A stretch of 64,000 nucleotides of DNA from JAKVJE01 sp047722305 (GTDB lineage: Bacteria; Actinomycetota; Actinomycetes; Actinomycetales; Microbacteriaceae). Location: positions 1-64,000 of the forward strand of contig JBDNYM010000003.1 in assembly GCA_047722305.1 (NCBI GenBank), in the 5' to 3' direction. The notes beneath the pieces are model-generated. The model saw nothing but the letters and a program-made list of their open reading frames with translations. It did no database searches and was not told the origin of the DNA. This document shows, one piece after another, positions 55,606 to 64,000 of the stretch. The position numbers and the translations under genes are program-made. The number at the start of each line of letters is the position of its first letter. Position 1 is the first letter of the stretch.

Positions 55606-56412
55606 GTGGCGATAAGGGCACAACCAGAGAAGGGCCATCGGGACTCCCTGTCGCGCCTGCGTTCTCGGGGGAATATTTCCGCGGAGATCGCAAGTTTCCT
55701 TGAGCGATCGATCCGGTCCGGCGAATACGCGGCTGGGGAACGATTGCCACCGGAACGGACGCTCGCAGAGCGCTTCCGCGTCTCGCGCACGACGGTGCGT
55801 GAAGCGCTTAAGTTCCTTGAGAATCGACGTCTCATCATCCGTCGGCGCGGCGCGGGGACGATCGTGCTGGCCCCGGACGAACGAGTCAGGGAAGTCGAGT
55901 CGATTCTCACTCAAGCGCGGCACGACCTCGAGGATGTCGCGGAATTGCGCTCGGTTATCGAACCAGATATCGCTCGGCTGGCTGCGGCGCGAGCGACAGG
56001 AGCTGACCTGAACACCCTTCAAGACATTATCGAGAAGTCGGGGGCGCCTCTTACTGCACAGGGATCCCTGCAGCTGGACATGGCGTTTCATCTGGCACTT
56101 GCCCGGGCGAGCGAGAATGAGCTGCTTCCAGCGTTGTTGGCTTTTGCCAACGAATCCACCGCAGAATACCGGATTGACTCACATCGCACCCAACGGAGTC
56201 GCCGAATATCGCTGGAAGGGCATGTAGAGATTTTCCGTCGCGTAGCCGAGCATGATGCAGTCGGAGCGGAAGCCGCGATGCGAGCCCATCTGACGCAGGT
56301 CAACGAACTGACGCGAGAGTTTCGGAATCCGAACCCTGATAGCTCCATCACTGCCACGGAGACGAGTTGTAAGCCGAATTCAATCATCGTTCAGAAAGGC
56401 GAAGACGAATGA
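55606..56412 (+). CDS. FadR-subfamily GntR regulator
   Basis: 268 residues from GTG 55606, with GGGGAGC at good spacing; the longer frame from 55537 has no ribosome site. The winged helix is EYAAGERLPPERTLAERFRV, then SRTTVREALKFLENRRLI. The FCD ligand domain has HDLEDVAELRSVIEPDIARL and a LDMAFHLALARASENELLPA metal-binding helix. Its stop overlaps the amidase ATG. It probably controls the importer through the TGGT-N3-ACCA site. Confidence 0.9.
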   Translation: MAIRAQPEKGHRDSLSRLRSRGNISAEIASFLERSIRSGEYAAGERLPPERTLAERFRVSRTTVREALKFLENRRLIIRRRGAGTIVLAPDERVREVESILTQARHDLEDVAELRSVIEPDIARLAAARATGADLNTLQDIIEKSGAPLTAQGSLQLDMAFHLALARASENELLPALLAFANESTAEYRIDSHRTQRSRRISLEGHVEIFRRVAEHDAVGAEAAMRAHLTQVNELTREFRNPNPDSSITATETSCKPNSIIVQKGEDE

Positions 56413-57530
56413 CGAGTCATACGAGAACACCCGTAAGTGACACCGTCATCGCGATGACGCCCGACACCGTGCGCTGGGGCACGCTCCCCGCCCGCGGCGA
56501 CGAGGCGCTGATCGAGGTGCCGGCCGGGAGCCGGATCGTCATCGACACGGTCAGCCACGAGGGCATCCTCGAGGATCAGGGTCGGGATCCGGTGGCGTTC
56601 TTCGCCGCCCAGGGGGTCATCCCGAGTGACGTACTGCCCGACGCCGTCGACATCGCCCGCGAGGTGCCGCACCAGTTCGGCGTCGATGGCCCGCACGTCG
56701 TGAGCCGTCCCATCCGCGTGCTCGGGGCACATGCCGGCGACGTGCTGGCGGTGCGCATCCTGGAGCTCGCCCCGCGCGTTCCGTACGGGGTGGTCTCCAA
56801 CCGTCACGGCAAGGGCGCCCTGCCCGACGAGCTGCCGCGCGCGGCCGCGGTGCGCAGCGTCTTCGCCCGCCTCGATGCGGCGGACCCCGATCTGGCAGTG
56901 ATGCCGTGCACCGGCCTCGACGCGGTGGAGCTCATGAACGCGGACCCCTCGGAGCGATCCGGGCTGCGGGAGCGGCTCTGGTCGAGGACGGTCCGCTTCC
57001 CCCTCAACCCGTTCCTCGGCATCATGGGGGTCACACCCGACACCGACGAGCACCTGAACTCGGTGCCGCCGGGGGCGTTCGGCGGCAACATCGACGTCAA
57101 CCTGATGGTGGCCGGCACGACGCTGTACCTGCCGGTGCAGGTCGACGGGGCCGGCTTCTACGTGGGCGACCCGCACTTCGTGCAGGGGGACGGGGAAGTA
57201 TCCCTGACCGCGCTCGAGGCGCCGCTGCGAGCCGCACTGCAGCTCGACGTCATCCCGGCGGCCGACGTGACGGCTCGCTTCGGCGAGCTGGACGGGCCGA
57301 TGGTCGAGACGGATGACTTCCTGGTCCCGACCGGGCGTGACCGCGACCTTGACATCGCGGTGCAGCGCTGCATACGGCAGGCGATCTCGCTGCTCGGGCA
57401 TCGCTGGGGGATGGACGAGGCGCACGCCTATGCGTATCTGAGCGCCGCCACCGACTTCAACATCTCGCAGGTGGTGGATGTGGTGAAGGGCGCCCACGCC
57501 CGCATCCGCAAGAGCGATTTCGAGGGCTGA
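56409..57530 (+). CDS. Acetamidase/formamidase family protein
   Basis: 373 residues. Recognised from GSRIVIDTVSHEG, PIRVLGAHAGDVLAVRILEL, HLNSVPPGAFGGNIDVNLM and ATDFNISQVVDVVKGAHARI, which are landmarks of the FmdA/AmdA family hydrolysing short-chain amides to ammonia and acid. It overlaps the GntR gene by four bases. Co-transcription with an amino-acid-type ABC importer suggests the imported molecule, or a product derived from it, is the amide substrate. That link is inference. Confidence 0.9.
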   Translation: MTSHTRTPVSDTVIAMTPDTVRWGTLPARGDEALIEVPAGSRIVIDTVSHEGILEDQGRDPVAFFAAQGVIPSDVLPDAVDIAREVPHQFGVDGPHVVSRPIRVLGAHAGDVLAVRILELAPRVPYGVVSNRHGKGALPDELPRAAAVRSVFARLDAADPDLAVMPCTGLDAVELMNADPSERSGLRERLWSRTVRFPLNPFLGIMGVTPDTDEHLNSVPPGAFGGNIDVNLMVAGTTLYLPVQVDGAGFYVGDPHFVQGDGEVSLTALEAPLRAALQLDVIPAADVTARFGELDGPMVETDDFLVPTGRDRDLDIAVQRCIRQAISLLGHRWGMDEAHAYAYLSAATDFNISQVVDVVKGAHARIRKSDFEG

Positions 57531-57582
57531 GCACGCTGAGAACGGGGCCCGACGGCTGCGGGAGGTTAAGCTGATCCCCGCC

Positions 57583-59004
57583 ATGAGCACCTCTGCTGCA
57601 CGAACCACCCTTTCCCCGGAGCAACGCGTCCGGACCATCGTGTTCGTCGCCACCATGGGGGCGATCGGATTCGGCTACGACACGGGGGTGATCTCGGGCG
57701 CGCTGCCGTTCATGACGCTGTCCCCGTCCCACGGAGGCATCGGACTGACCCCGGTCACGGAGGGGGTCGTCACCTCGTCGCTGGTCTTCGGGGCGGCGGT
57801 AGGCGCCTTCTTCGCCGGCCGGCTGGCGGACGGCATCGGCCGGCGCCGCAGCCTGCAGATCCTGGCGGTGGGCTTCTTCATCGGCGCCATCGGGACGGCG
57901 CTGTCGCCGAACGTGCCGGTGATGGTGGTCTTCCGGGTGGTGCTGGGCTTGGCGGTGGGCGGGGCGTCCACCGTGGTGCCGATCTTCATCGCGGAGGTGG
58001 CGCCGCCGAGCCACCGCGACCGGTTGGTCTCCCGCAACGAGCTGATGATCGTCACCGGGCAGCTGCTCGCCTACGTGTTCAACGCGATCATCGTGATGGC
58101 GCTCAGCGAGGCGACCGGCGTGTGGCGCCTGATGCTGCTGATCTGCGCCCTGCCGCCGGTGCTGCTGTTCGTGGGCATGCTCTTCGTCCCGGAGTCGCCG
58201 CGCTGGGTGGCCGCGCACGGCAACCCGAAGCACGCCTGGGCGATTCTGCGCCGCCTCCGCCACCGCTCCGAGCTGCACCGGGAGGTGGCGGCGATCACCG
58301 CCTCCATCGAGGTGATTCGGGATGAGCCTCCCGCATCCTGGCGCGATCTCGCCACGCCGTGGATCCGGCGGCTGATCCTGATCGGCATGGCCGCCGGGGC
58401 GGCGCAGCAGCTCTCCGGCGTGAACTCGGTCATGTACTTCGCGCCCACCATCCTGCAGCGCTCGGGGCTGGGGGCGCAGGCGGCGATCGTCTCCACGATC
58501 GGCAACGGCGCGGTCGCGGTGGCGGCCACACTGGTCGGCATGCGGTTCGCGGGCCGGTTCGGGCGCCGACCGATGATGCTGACCGGGCTGGGCGGGGTGA
58601 TCTGCGCCCACGCGCTGTTGGGGCTGGTCTTCCTGCTGCCGTCGAGCTTCGGGCGCAGCATGGCGATCCTGGGGCTGATGATGGTGCTGCTGTTCTTCAT
58701 CCAGGCGATGATCTCGGTGGTCTACTGGCTGCTGATGTCGGAGATGTTCCCGCTGCGCATCCGCGGATTCGCCGCCGGGGTCTCGGTGGCGGCGTCATGG
58801 ATCGCCAACGGGGTGGTCGCGCTGCTGTTCCCCATGATGCTGCACGCGCTCGGCGGCACGTCGTTCTTCGTGTTCGCGGTCATCAACGTGGTGAGCTTCG
58901 TGGTCATCTTCCTGGTGCTGCCGGAGACGCACGGGAAGTCGCTGGAGCAGCTGGAAACGGAATTCAGAGGCGCTTCTCGGGCGCCCGAGTCCACGATGGG
59001 CTGA
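57583..59004 (+). CDS. Sugar-porter family MFS transporter
   Basis: 473 residues, 12 membrane helices. Sugar-porter signatures are FAGRLADGIGRRRSLQI (RxGRR loop after helix 2), VPIFIAEVAPPSHRDRL (PESPR-type), VPESPRWVAAHG after helix 6 and LPETHGKSLEQLE at the end. These fit myo-inositol, xylose or glucose proton symporters. It begins 52 bp after the amidase, so it may belong to the same transcript; the AKR gene follows. Confidence 0.92.
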   Translation: MSTSAARTTLSPEQRVRTIVFVATMGAIGFGYDTGVISGALPFMTLSPSHGGIGLTPVTEGVVTSSLVFGAAVGAFFAGRLADGIGRRRSLQILAVGFFIGAIGTALSPNVPVMVVFRVVLGLAVGGASTVVPIFIAEVAPPSHRDRLVSRNELMIVTGQLLAYVFNAIIVMALSEATGVWRLMLLICALPPVLLFVGMLFVPESPRWVAAHGNPKHAWAILRRLRHRSELHREVAAITASIEVIRDEPPASWRDLATPWIRRLILIGMAAGAAQQLSGVNSVMYFAPTILQRSGLGAQAAIVSTIGNGAVAVAATLVGMRFAGRFGRRPMMLTGLGGVICAHALLGLVFLLPSSFGRSMAILGLMMVLLFFIQAMISVVYWLLMSEMFPLRIRGFAAGVSVAASWIANGVVALLFPMMLHALGGTSFFVFAVINVVSFVVIFLVLPETHGKSLEQLETEFRGASRAPESTMG

Positions 59005-59060
59005 GCGCCGGAACCGAGGCGAGCCACACCCCGGCGAGCGATATCGAGTGAGGAGCACGT

Positions 59061-59915
59061 TTGGCTATTTCCGAAGAGGCACGTATTCCGCAGATCCAGC
59101 TGAATGACGGGCACGAGCTGCCGGCCGTCGGATTCGGCACCTACAAGCTGAACGGCGTCGAGGGCGCCGGCGTCATCGCGAAGGCCATCGACCACGGCTA
59201 CAGGCTGATCGACACCGCGTTCAACTACGAGAACGAGGGCACGGTCGGGGAGGCGATCCGGCGCGCGTCGGTGCCGCGCGAGCAGATCATCGTCAGCTCG
59301 AAACTGCCCGGCCGGCACCACGCCTACGACGAGGCGCTCGCCACCATCGAGGAATCGGTGTACCGCACCGGCCTCGACCACCTCGACCTCTACCTCATCC
59401 ACTGGCCGCTGCCGAAGCGGGGGAAGTACGTGGAGGCCTGGCGGGCGCTGATCGAGGCGCGGCGGCGCGGGCTGGTCACCTCGATCGGGGTCAGCAACTT
59501 CCTGCCTGAGCACCTGGAGCGCCTCGTCGCCGAGACGGGGGTCGCGCCGGCGGTGAACCAGATCGAGATGCATCCCTACTTCCCGCAGGCTGGGCAGCGG
59601 GCATGGGATGCGGACCACGGCATCGTCGACGAGGCCTGGTCGCCGCTGGGCCGCGCGAGTGCCGTGCTGCAGGACCCGGTGGTGAAGCGGATCGCCGATG
59701 CCTACCAGCGCGGCACGGGGCAGATCGTGCTGCGGTGGCAGACGCAGCTGGGCATCATCCCGCTGCCGAAAGCCGCCCACGCCGAGCGGCAGGAGCAGAA
59801 TCTGTCGATCTTCGACTTCGAGCTCAGCCCGGCCGAGCTGGACGAGATCACGGGCCTGGGTCGTCCCGATGGGAGAATCGCCGACCAGGACCCGGCCGAG
59901 TACGAGGAGTTCTAG
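59061..59915 (+). CDS. Aldo/keto reductase
   Basis: 284 residues from TTG 59061, with GAGGAG upstream. The (beta/alpha)8 barrel shows the catalytic tetrad: Asp in LIDTAFNYENEG, Tyr in the same loop, Lys in IIVSSKLPG and His in YLIHWPLPK. NADPH-binding motifs IPLPKAA and VGEAIRR are present. It reduces aldehydes, keto-sugars or diketogluconate-like substrates. It lies behind the sugar transporter on the same strand. Confidence 0.93.
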   Translation: MAISEEARIPQIQLNDGHELPAVGFGTYKLNGVEGAGVIAKAIDHGYRLIDTAFNYENEGTVGEAIRRASVPREQIIVSSKLPGRHHAYDEALATIEESVYRTGLDHLDLYLIHWPLPKRGKYVEAWRALIEARRRGLVTSIGVSNFLPEHLERLVAETGVAPAVNQIEMHPYFPQAGQRAWDADHGIVDEAWSPLGRASAVLQDPVVKRIADAYQRGTGQIVLRWQTQLGIIPLPKAAHAERQEQNLSIFDFELSPAELDEITGLGRPDGRIADQDPAEYEEF

Positions 59916-60541
59916 GCCGTCTGCGCCTGGGCCAGGGGCATGACGCGCAGCTCCATCAGCACTGCTGGGCCAATGATGGCGGCCGGTGCCGTCTCCGGCG
60001 CGGCACTCGCCGAGATCGCTACGGCGTCGAGCCCGGCCAACGTCACCGGGGCCTGGCCCGGGACCGCCAGCTGCGGCGCGCCCTCCAGTACGATGAGGGC
60101 CCGCCAGCTGCCGTCCGGGGTATCCGGGGCATCGAGGCCGAGGCGCTCGCCGGCCCGCAGGTTGCGGCGGCGCATCGCCCCGGTGCCGACGGCATCCCGC
60201 ACCATCAGATTGAGGTCTCGTGCCGGCACCCGGGCGGGTTCGGCGTGGGCCGGCAGCGCCCCCGAGAACTCGACCGGTTCCCAGCGCCCCAGCCGGTGGA
60301 CGTCGTCGCCGACGCACAGCAGGATCCCGTCCGGCTCCAGCGACGCGAACCAGCGCGTGTAGCCGCTGAAGTCGGAGAACGCCGAGGGGCCGGTCACCTC
60401 AGCGATACTGACCCGCCAGTCGACGGCGTCCGGCCGGGCGCCCGCGGGCGACTGGGCGACGGTCACGGTCTGTCCCGCCCCGTTGGCCCAGGGCTGGGCG
60501 ACGAGCTCGGCGCGCCGGATCAGGCGCAGCGCAGCGGTCAT
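59912..60541 (-). CDS. HutD/Ves family protein
   Basis: 209 residues from ATG 60541. The opening RRAELVAQPWANGAGQTVTV and the WRVSIAEVTGPSAFSDFSGY strand are characteristic of HutD (DUF886), a cupin-fold protein often found with histidine-utilisation genes. There is no hut operon here. It overlaps the upstream aldo/keto reductase gene by four bases. Its biochemical role is not established even in the family. Confidence 0.85.
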   Translation of the reverse strand: MTAALRLIRRAELVAQPWANGAGQTVTVAQSPAGARPDAVDWRVSIAEVTGPSAFSDFSGYTRWFASLEPDGILLCVGDDVHRLGRWEPVEFSGALPAHAEPARVPARDLNLMVRDAVGTGAMRRRNLRAGERLGLDAPDTPDGSWRALIVLEGAPQLAVPGQAPVTLAGLDAVAISASAAPETAPAAIIGPAVLMELRVMPLAQAQTA

Positions 60542-61416
60542 CGCACCGGCTCCGCGTCGAGGGCGGCGATCTCGTCGGCGCTCAGTTGCAGGTCGGCGGC
60601 CTGCAGCGAGTCGAGGATGGTCTCGGGTCGATGCGACGCGGGGATGGGGATGACGTGCGGTCCCTGGGCGAGCTCCCAGGCCAGCACCACCTGCGAGGTG
60701 GAGACCCCGTGCGTCGCCGCGACCCGATCGAAGGGGACGAACAGCGCCGGGTCGACCGTGCGCCGGTACGGCGCGCCCAGCGGGCTCCACGCGATGAACG
60801 CGAGGCCGAGTTCGCCAGTGACCTCGATCTCGGGCCGCGAGGTGCGGAACGTGGGGGAGAACTCGTTCTGCACCGCCACCAGCCGGTCGCCGAGGATGCG
60901 ATGGGCGGTGCGGATCTGCTGCGGGTTCACGTTCGAGATGCCGATGGTGCGGGCCAGCCCCGCGTCGACGAGGTCCGCCATGGCGGCCAGCTCGTCCTCG
61001 TACGGGTAGGCGGGGTCGGGACGGTGCAGGTAGAGCAGGTCGATGGCGTCGACGCCGAGGGCGCGCGCCGACTCGTGGGCGTGCAGCTTGAGCCGGTCGG
61101 GTGCGCCGTCGAGGCCCCAAGCGGGCACCCCGTCCTGCAGCACACGCGTGTGGCCCACTTTGGTGGCGACGCTCACCGGCGCGAGGTCGCCGTCCCAGGT
61201 GCGCAGCGCGTCCGCGACCAGCCGCTCGCCGTACTGCTCCTCGCCGCCGGCCAGGTAGTAGCTCCAGGCGACGTCGAGGTGAGTGATCCCGGCGTCCAGC
61301 ACCCGGTGCAGCACGGAGATCGATGCGTCTCGTCCGGGGCGTCCCTCGATGGCCAGCGCCATGCAGCCGTAGGAGATGGCGGTGGCGCGGTAGGGGCCGA
61401 TATCTCGGTATTTCAT
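60538..61416 (-). CDS. Aldo/keto reductase, YajO/general stress 69 type
   Basis: 292 residues from ATG 61416. Barrel motifs are SYGCMALAIEG, HLDVAWSYYLAGGEEQYGER (Asp and Tyr), SVATKVGH (Lys) and IDLLYLHRPDPA (His). NADPH-side sequence VIPIPASHRPETILDSL is present. It is in a two-gene unit with hutD and unrelated in fine sequence to the AKR at 59061. Confidence 0.9.
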   Translation of the reverse strand: MKYRDIGPYRATAISYGCMALAIEGRPGRDASISVLHRVLDAGITHLDVAWSYYLAGGEEQYGERLVADALRTWDGDLAPVSVATKVGHTRVLQDGVPAWGLDGAPDRLKLHAHESARALGVDAIDLLYLHRPDPAYPYEDELAAMADLVDAGLARTIGISNVNPQQIRTAHRILGDRLVAVQNEFSPTFRTSRPEIEVTGELGLAFIAWSPLGAPYRRTVDPALFVPFDRVAATHGVSTSQVVLAWELAQGPHVIPIPASHRPETILDSLQAADLQLSADEIAALDAEPVR

Positions 61417-61518
61417 GAGACCACGATAGGTCTCGGGCCAGGATGCGAGACAATGGTGAGTGCGAGGTCTCGAAGCCCGGACCCGATGCAGACGACATAT
61501 GAAGGAGCGCGCGAGCGG

Positions 61519-61923
61519 ATGAGCGACTGGCAGCACGGCGACTACAAGCAGCTGATCGAGGAGGCGACGTCGTTCACCGCGACGATCGACCCCGCCTGGA
61601 AGTTTGACGAGCACGAGATCGAGGTCTGGCATCAGTTCCAGCAGGGGATCTCCGACCTGGCGGAGGCGATCAGTCGCACCGAGGCGGGCGAGGCGAAGCA
61701 CGACGACTACAACGGCCTGATCGACACCGCCTACCGTCACGCCAAAGAGCTTGACGAGGAGTGGTTCATCACCGGCACCGAGCAGGAGGGCAACGTCCTC
61801 TACGGCGACCAGGAGCGCTGGGGGCAGCTGGCCCACTACGTGTGGGACCTGATCGAGATCCTGCTGGTCAAGCGGGGCGATGACCTGGAGCACTCGCCTC
61901 ACGCCTTCACGCACGGGAGCTGA
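61519..61923 (+). CDS. Hypothetical acidic protein
   Basis: 134 residues from ATG 61519, with GAAGGAG 12 bases upstream. It is rich in Asp, Glu and Trp (DWQHGDYKQLIEEATSF, KFDEHEIEVWHQFQQGISDL). No family is recognised. It is soluble and mostly helical. It stops 2 bp before the apbE start, so the two are probably co-transcribed. Confidence 0.65.
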   Translation: MSDWQHGDYKQLIEEATSFTATIDPAWKFDEHEIEVWHQFQQGISDLAEAISRTEAGEAKHDDYNGLIDTAYRHAKELDEEWFITGTEQEGNVLYGDQERWGQLAHYVWDLIEILLVKRGDDLEHSPHAFTHGS

Positions 61924-61925
61924 GG

Positions 61926-62882
61926 ATGGCGGCCCCGTTCGGGGTCGCACGGTGGCGGGACTGGTCGGTGGACGTCCGGGTCGTCACCGTGGATGCACGG
62001 GCGATCGCGGCGGCGGAGCGGATCTGCCGGGATGAGATGGCAGCGGTGGCGGCCGCGATCGATCGCTTCGACCCGGAGTCGGAGCTGTCGCGGCTGACCG
62101 GTCGGGTCGGCCGGGCTGAGGAGGTCACGGCCGAGGTGTCGCCGATGCTGGCCGCCTGTGTCCGCGCGGCGCTGGATGCGGCGGCGGAGACCGACGGCCT
62201 GGTGGACCCGACGGTCGGCTCAGACCTGCGCCGGGCGGGCTACACGGTCGATGTGGACGAGATCGATGCGGATGCCCCGTATCCGGAGGCCCGACCGCAG
62301 CGCCGCAGCTGGCGGGACATCCGGCTCACCGGGTCCGGTGACGGGAACACAAGCGGGAGCGCGGCGACGCTCCGCCTGCCCGCGGACGTCGTCCTCGACT
62401 TCGGTGCCACTGCGAAGGCTCTGGCCGCCGACCGGGCGGCCCGGCGTGCGGCGACGCAGCTGGGCACGGGGGTGCTGGCGTCGCTGGGCGGCGACGTGTC
62501 GGCGGCGGGCCCCGAGCCGGTCGGCGGGTGGCGTATCCGATTGCAGGACGGCCCCGCCGAGCCGGCCTGGACGGTGACGCTGCGCGGCGCGGGCGGGATC
62601 GCCACGTCCAGTCTGCTGCACCGGGTCTGGATGCGGGCGGGCCGCCAGGCCGGGCACATCATCGACCCCCGCACCGGCCAGCCGGTGCCGCCGGTGTGGC
62701 GGACGGTCGCCGTCATCGCCCCGACCTGCCTCGCGGCGAACGTGTGGAGCACGGCGGCGATGGTGCTCGGGCGGGACGCCCCGGCCCGGCTGAAGGCGCG
62801 CCACCCGGCGCTGCTGGTGCCAGAGGCGGGGGAGCCGCTCGAGGTCGGCGGGTGGCCCCGCCTGGCCCGGCGCACCGCCTGA
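61926..62882 (+). CDS. apbE: FAD:protein FMN transferase (ApbE)
   Basis: 318 residues. ApbE attaches FMN to Ser/Thr of flavoproteins. The motifs seen are RFDPESELSRL near the N-terminus, DPTVGSDL, DFGATAKALAADRAARRA (FAD-binding), LASLGGDVSAAGP and HIIDPRTGQP with the metal-binding late Asp/Thr region. There is no signal peptide, so it probably acts in the cytosol, as in some actinobacteria. Its target flavoprotein is not in the window. Confidence 0.92.
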   Translation: MAAPFGVARWRDWSVDVRVVTVDARAIAAAERICRDEMAAVAAAIDRFDPESELSRLTGRVGRAEEVTAEVSPMLAACVRAALDAAAETDGLVDPTVGSDLRRAGYTVDVDEIDADAPYPEARPQRRSWRDIRLTGSGDGNTSGSAATLRLPADVVLDFGATAKALAADRAARRAATQLGTGVLASLGGDVSAAGPEPVGGWRIRLQDGPAEPAWTVTLRGAGGIATSSLLHRVWMRAGRQAGHIIDPRTGQPVPPVWRTVAVIAPTCLAANVWSTAAMVLGRDAPARLKARHPALLVPEAGEPLEVGGWPRLARRTA

Positions 62883-62925
62883 AGTGCGGGCGCTGATCCC
62901 AACGGGGAAGAGCAAGAGTTTCTTG

Positions 62926-63538
62926 CTACTGCCCCGGACACTGAATCGGGCGGTTTCCGCGAAGCAAAGCAGCGGGCAGTGGGTGCGGGGTGCGCTGCGG
63001 CTGGACATCGTAGAGGTCCGCGTGTGCGGCGAACAACTTCGGGTGCTGACGGGCGATCGCACTGTGGAACTCGGCCGGCGTCGTGGGCGGTGCCACCTGA
63101 CGTTTCGACGAAAAGGTCGATCACCGCTGAATATGCCTCTCGAGTGAGACGTAGAGAGAGGAAGAGATCGGGGTTGACCGCCGAGATTCCGATCTCAGCG
63201 AGGTCCTCCTCTGCGAAGCCATCGACGTCTTCGGTGATGAGGAATTGTGCTCCCGCAGACTCGGTGTCGGCAAGGATCTGACGATCGGTTTCCGAGGTGG
63301 CGATGAACCGGCCTGCGACACTGCCGCTTGGGCTCAGACGAAAACCGAAGCGCTTTCGGATGACCGCTGGGGATATCGCACGAGGCCGCAGATGACGGAT
63401 AGCTTCGTTCTCCGCGGTCAGGCTCCACGTCACATGAAAGTCGCTCAGTGGACCGCCGACCATGAGTAGCGTGCGGGTGACAGGCTTCGCCAGCACGTTG
63501 GCGTCGAGGAAGACGCGCGTGGATGAGGACTCAGTCAA
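62926..63538 (-). pseudogene. PIN-domain toxin, frameshifted
   Basis: From TTG 63538 the frame reads TRVFLDANVLAKPVTRT (first PIN Asp), LITEDVDGFAEEDLAEIGIS and LTREAYSAVIDLF. It then leaves the family. Dropping one base in the T run (plus-strand A run 63111-63114) restores the usual C-terminus PPTTPAEFHSAIARQHPKLF, then AAHADLYDV, and a TAG at 62926-62928. Without this correction the frame runs on antisense through apbE. So one single-base insertion disrupts the toxin. Confidence 0.72.
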
Positions 63539-63890
63539 ACAGATCGGCTCTCAGATCATCGGCCGTGGCCTCCACCAGGTCGCCCATCGTGGCGTGCCAA
63601 AACCGCAGGTACTCCTCGTAGGGGATGCGGTTGCGGTTGCCCACTTTGATCGCGTGGAGGTCGCCTGAAGCGATCTTCCGCGAGATGGTCGAACGCGACA
63701 TGCCCGTCCGCTCCGCTACCTGTGCCGGCGTGAGCATGCGGGGTTTCGTCGTGAGGGTGACGATTTTCCCCTCAGCGGCAGCGCGCCGCACGTACGCAGC
63801 AACCTGGTCCAGCCAATCAGGCCGCTCCGTCGGAAGCCCCGGTGTCGCACGGACGTCCTCAGGAGCGATGGTCAGGCTTTGCGTGTTCAT
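63531..63890 (-). CDS. Antitoxin with excisionase-type HTH
   Basis: 119 residues. The DNA-binding segment is MLTPAQVAERTGMSRSTISR, then KIASGDLHAIKVGNRNRIP, like that of the antitoxin at 14.3 kb. The C-terminal DDLRADLFD probably binds the PIN toxin. Its stop overlaps the toxin start region. The reading frame is intact while the toxin is not, which is a stable arrangement. Confidence 0.82.
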   Translation of the reverse strand: MNTQSLTIAPEDVRATPGLPTERPDWLDQVAAYVRRAAAEGKIVTLTTKPRMLTPAQVAERTGMSRSTISRKIASGDLHAIKVGNRNRIPYEEYLRFWHATMGDLVEATADDLRADLFD

Positions 63891-63914
63891 AGCAGCAGCA
63901 TACCCAGATTTGCG

Positions 63915-63934
63915 CAGATAGAAGAGTATATCTG
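63915..63934. promoter_or_regulatory. Inverted repeat upstream of the second antitoxin
   Basis: CAGATA (63915-63920) and TATCTG (63929-63934) form an inverted repeat 25 bp before the antitoxin start, in AT-rich DNA that must hold its promoter. It is likely the autoregulatory operator. The last 66 bases of the window show no gene. Confidence 0.42.
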
Positions 63935-64000
63935 TTCAGAATGTTCTATTGAGCGACTGCAACGATATGGCTCTGTCAAGTCGCGGGCGGGGAATCCTTG

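Noticed and set aside
59912..61498. A 528-codon minus-strand frame covering HutD and the upstream aldo/keto reductase
   Set aside because: Only the last 209 codons (HutD) are real; the rest is an out-of-frame reading of the reductase gene, whose own frame has full AKR motifs.
62240..63100. C-terminal extension of the PIN toxin frame through apbE
   Set aside because: It is antisense to apbE and appears only because of the one-base frameshift at 63111-63114.

Overview
The window is high-G+C DNA from an actinomycete (Actinomycetota). The evidence is strong G+C bias at third codon positions, GTG and TTG starts, apparently leaderless genes, an LPXTG surface protein and a type I-E-like CRISPR repeat. 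I cannot assign a genus.

Left flank (1-15.4 kb) is ordinary chromosome: an SPFH/stomatin protein, a NUDIX hydrolase, a CycA-like amino-acid permease fused in frame to a Pth2 peptidyl-tRNA hydrolase domain, a broken MFS gene, a pyrimidine-dimer glycosylase, a methyltransferase coupled to an S-adenosylmethionine synthetase, an alpha/beta hydrolase, a bactofilin-like membrane protein, a LOG-family protein and two M20 amidohydrolases.

The middle (14.2-46.2 kb) is a defence and mobile-gene region. It holds a PIN toxin-antitoxin pair with repeated operator-like sites, a large SF2 helicase with C-terminal membrane segments, a decayed RelBE/ParDE-type pair, and a lower-G+C stretch with an AAA ATPase plus TOPRIM-like (DUF4276-like) pair. 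Next come the 3' stub of a probable DUF499 ATPase beside a transposase remnant, two unrecognised proteins, a DUF3825 protein, a 48-codon linker ORF and a Wadjet type I operon (jetABCD). jetC is split by a 1.3-kb insertion sequence with perfect ends and an 8-bp target duplication. A DUF262/DUF1524 GmrSD-like protein follows. The region ends in a very large CRISPR array (131 repeats, 130 spacers) with a separated degenerate three-repeat tail. No cas gene lies in the window. Repeat orientation puts the leader at the right end, against aqpZ.

Right flank (46.3-64 kb) is metabolic: aquaporin, a quinone oxidoreductase-like enzyme, an LPXTG histidine phosphatase, a GntR regulator beside an SHMT-like enzyme with a palindromic operator, and an apparently coordinated set of amino-acid ABC importer, FadR-type regulator and acetamidase/formamidase with a TGGT-N3-ACCA operator. 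It closes with a sugar-porter MFS protein, two aldo/keto reductases, HutD, ApbE and a second PIN toxin-antitoxin pair whose toxin is frameshifted.

Single-base indels recur in the MFS gene and in both degenerate toxin-antitoxin loci, so either pseudogenisation or assembly error must be considered.
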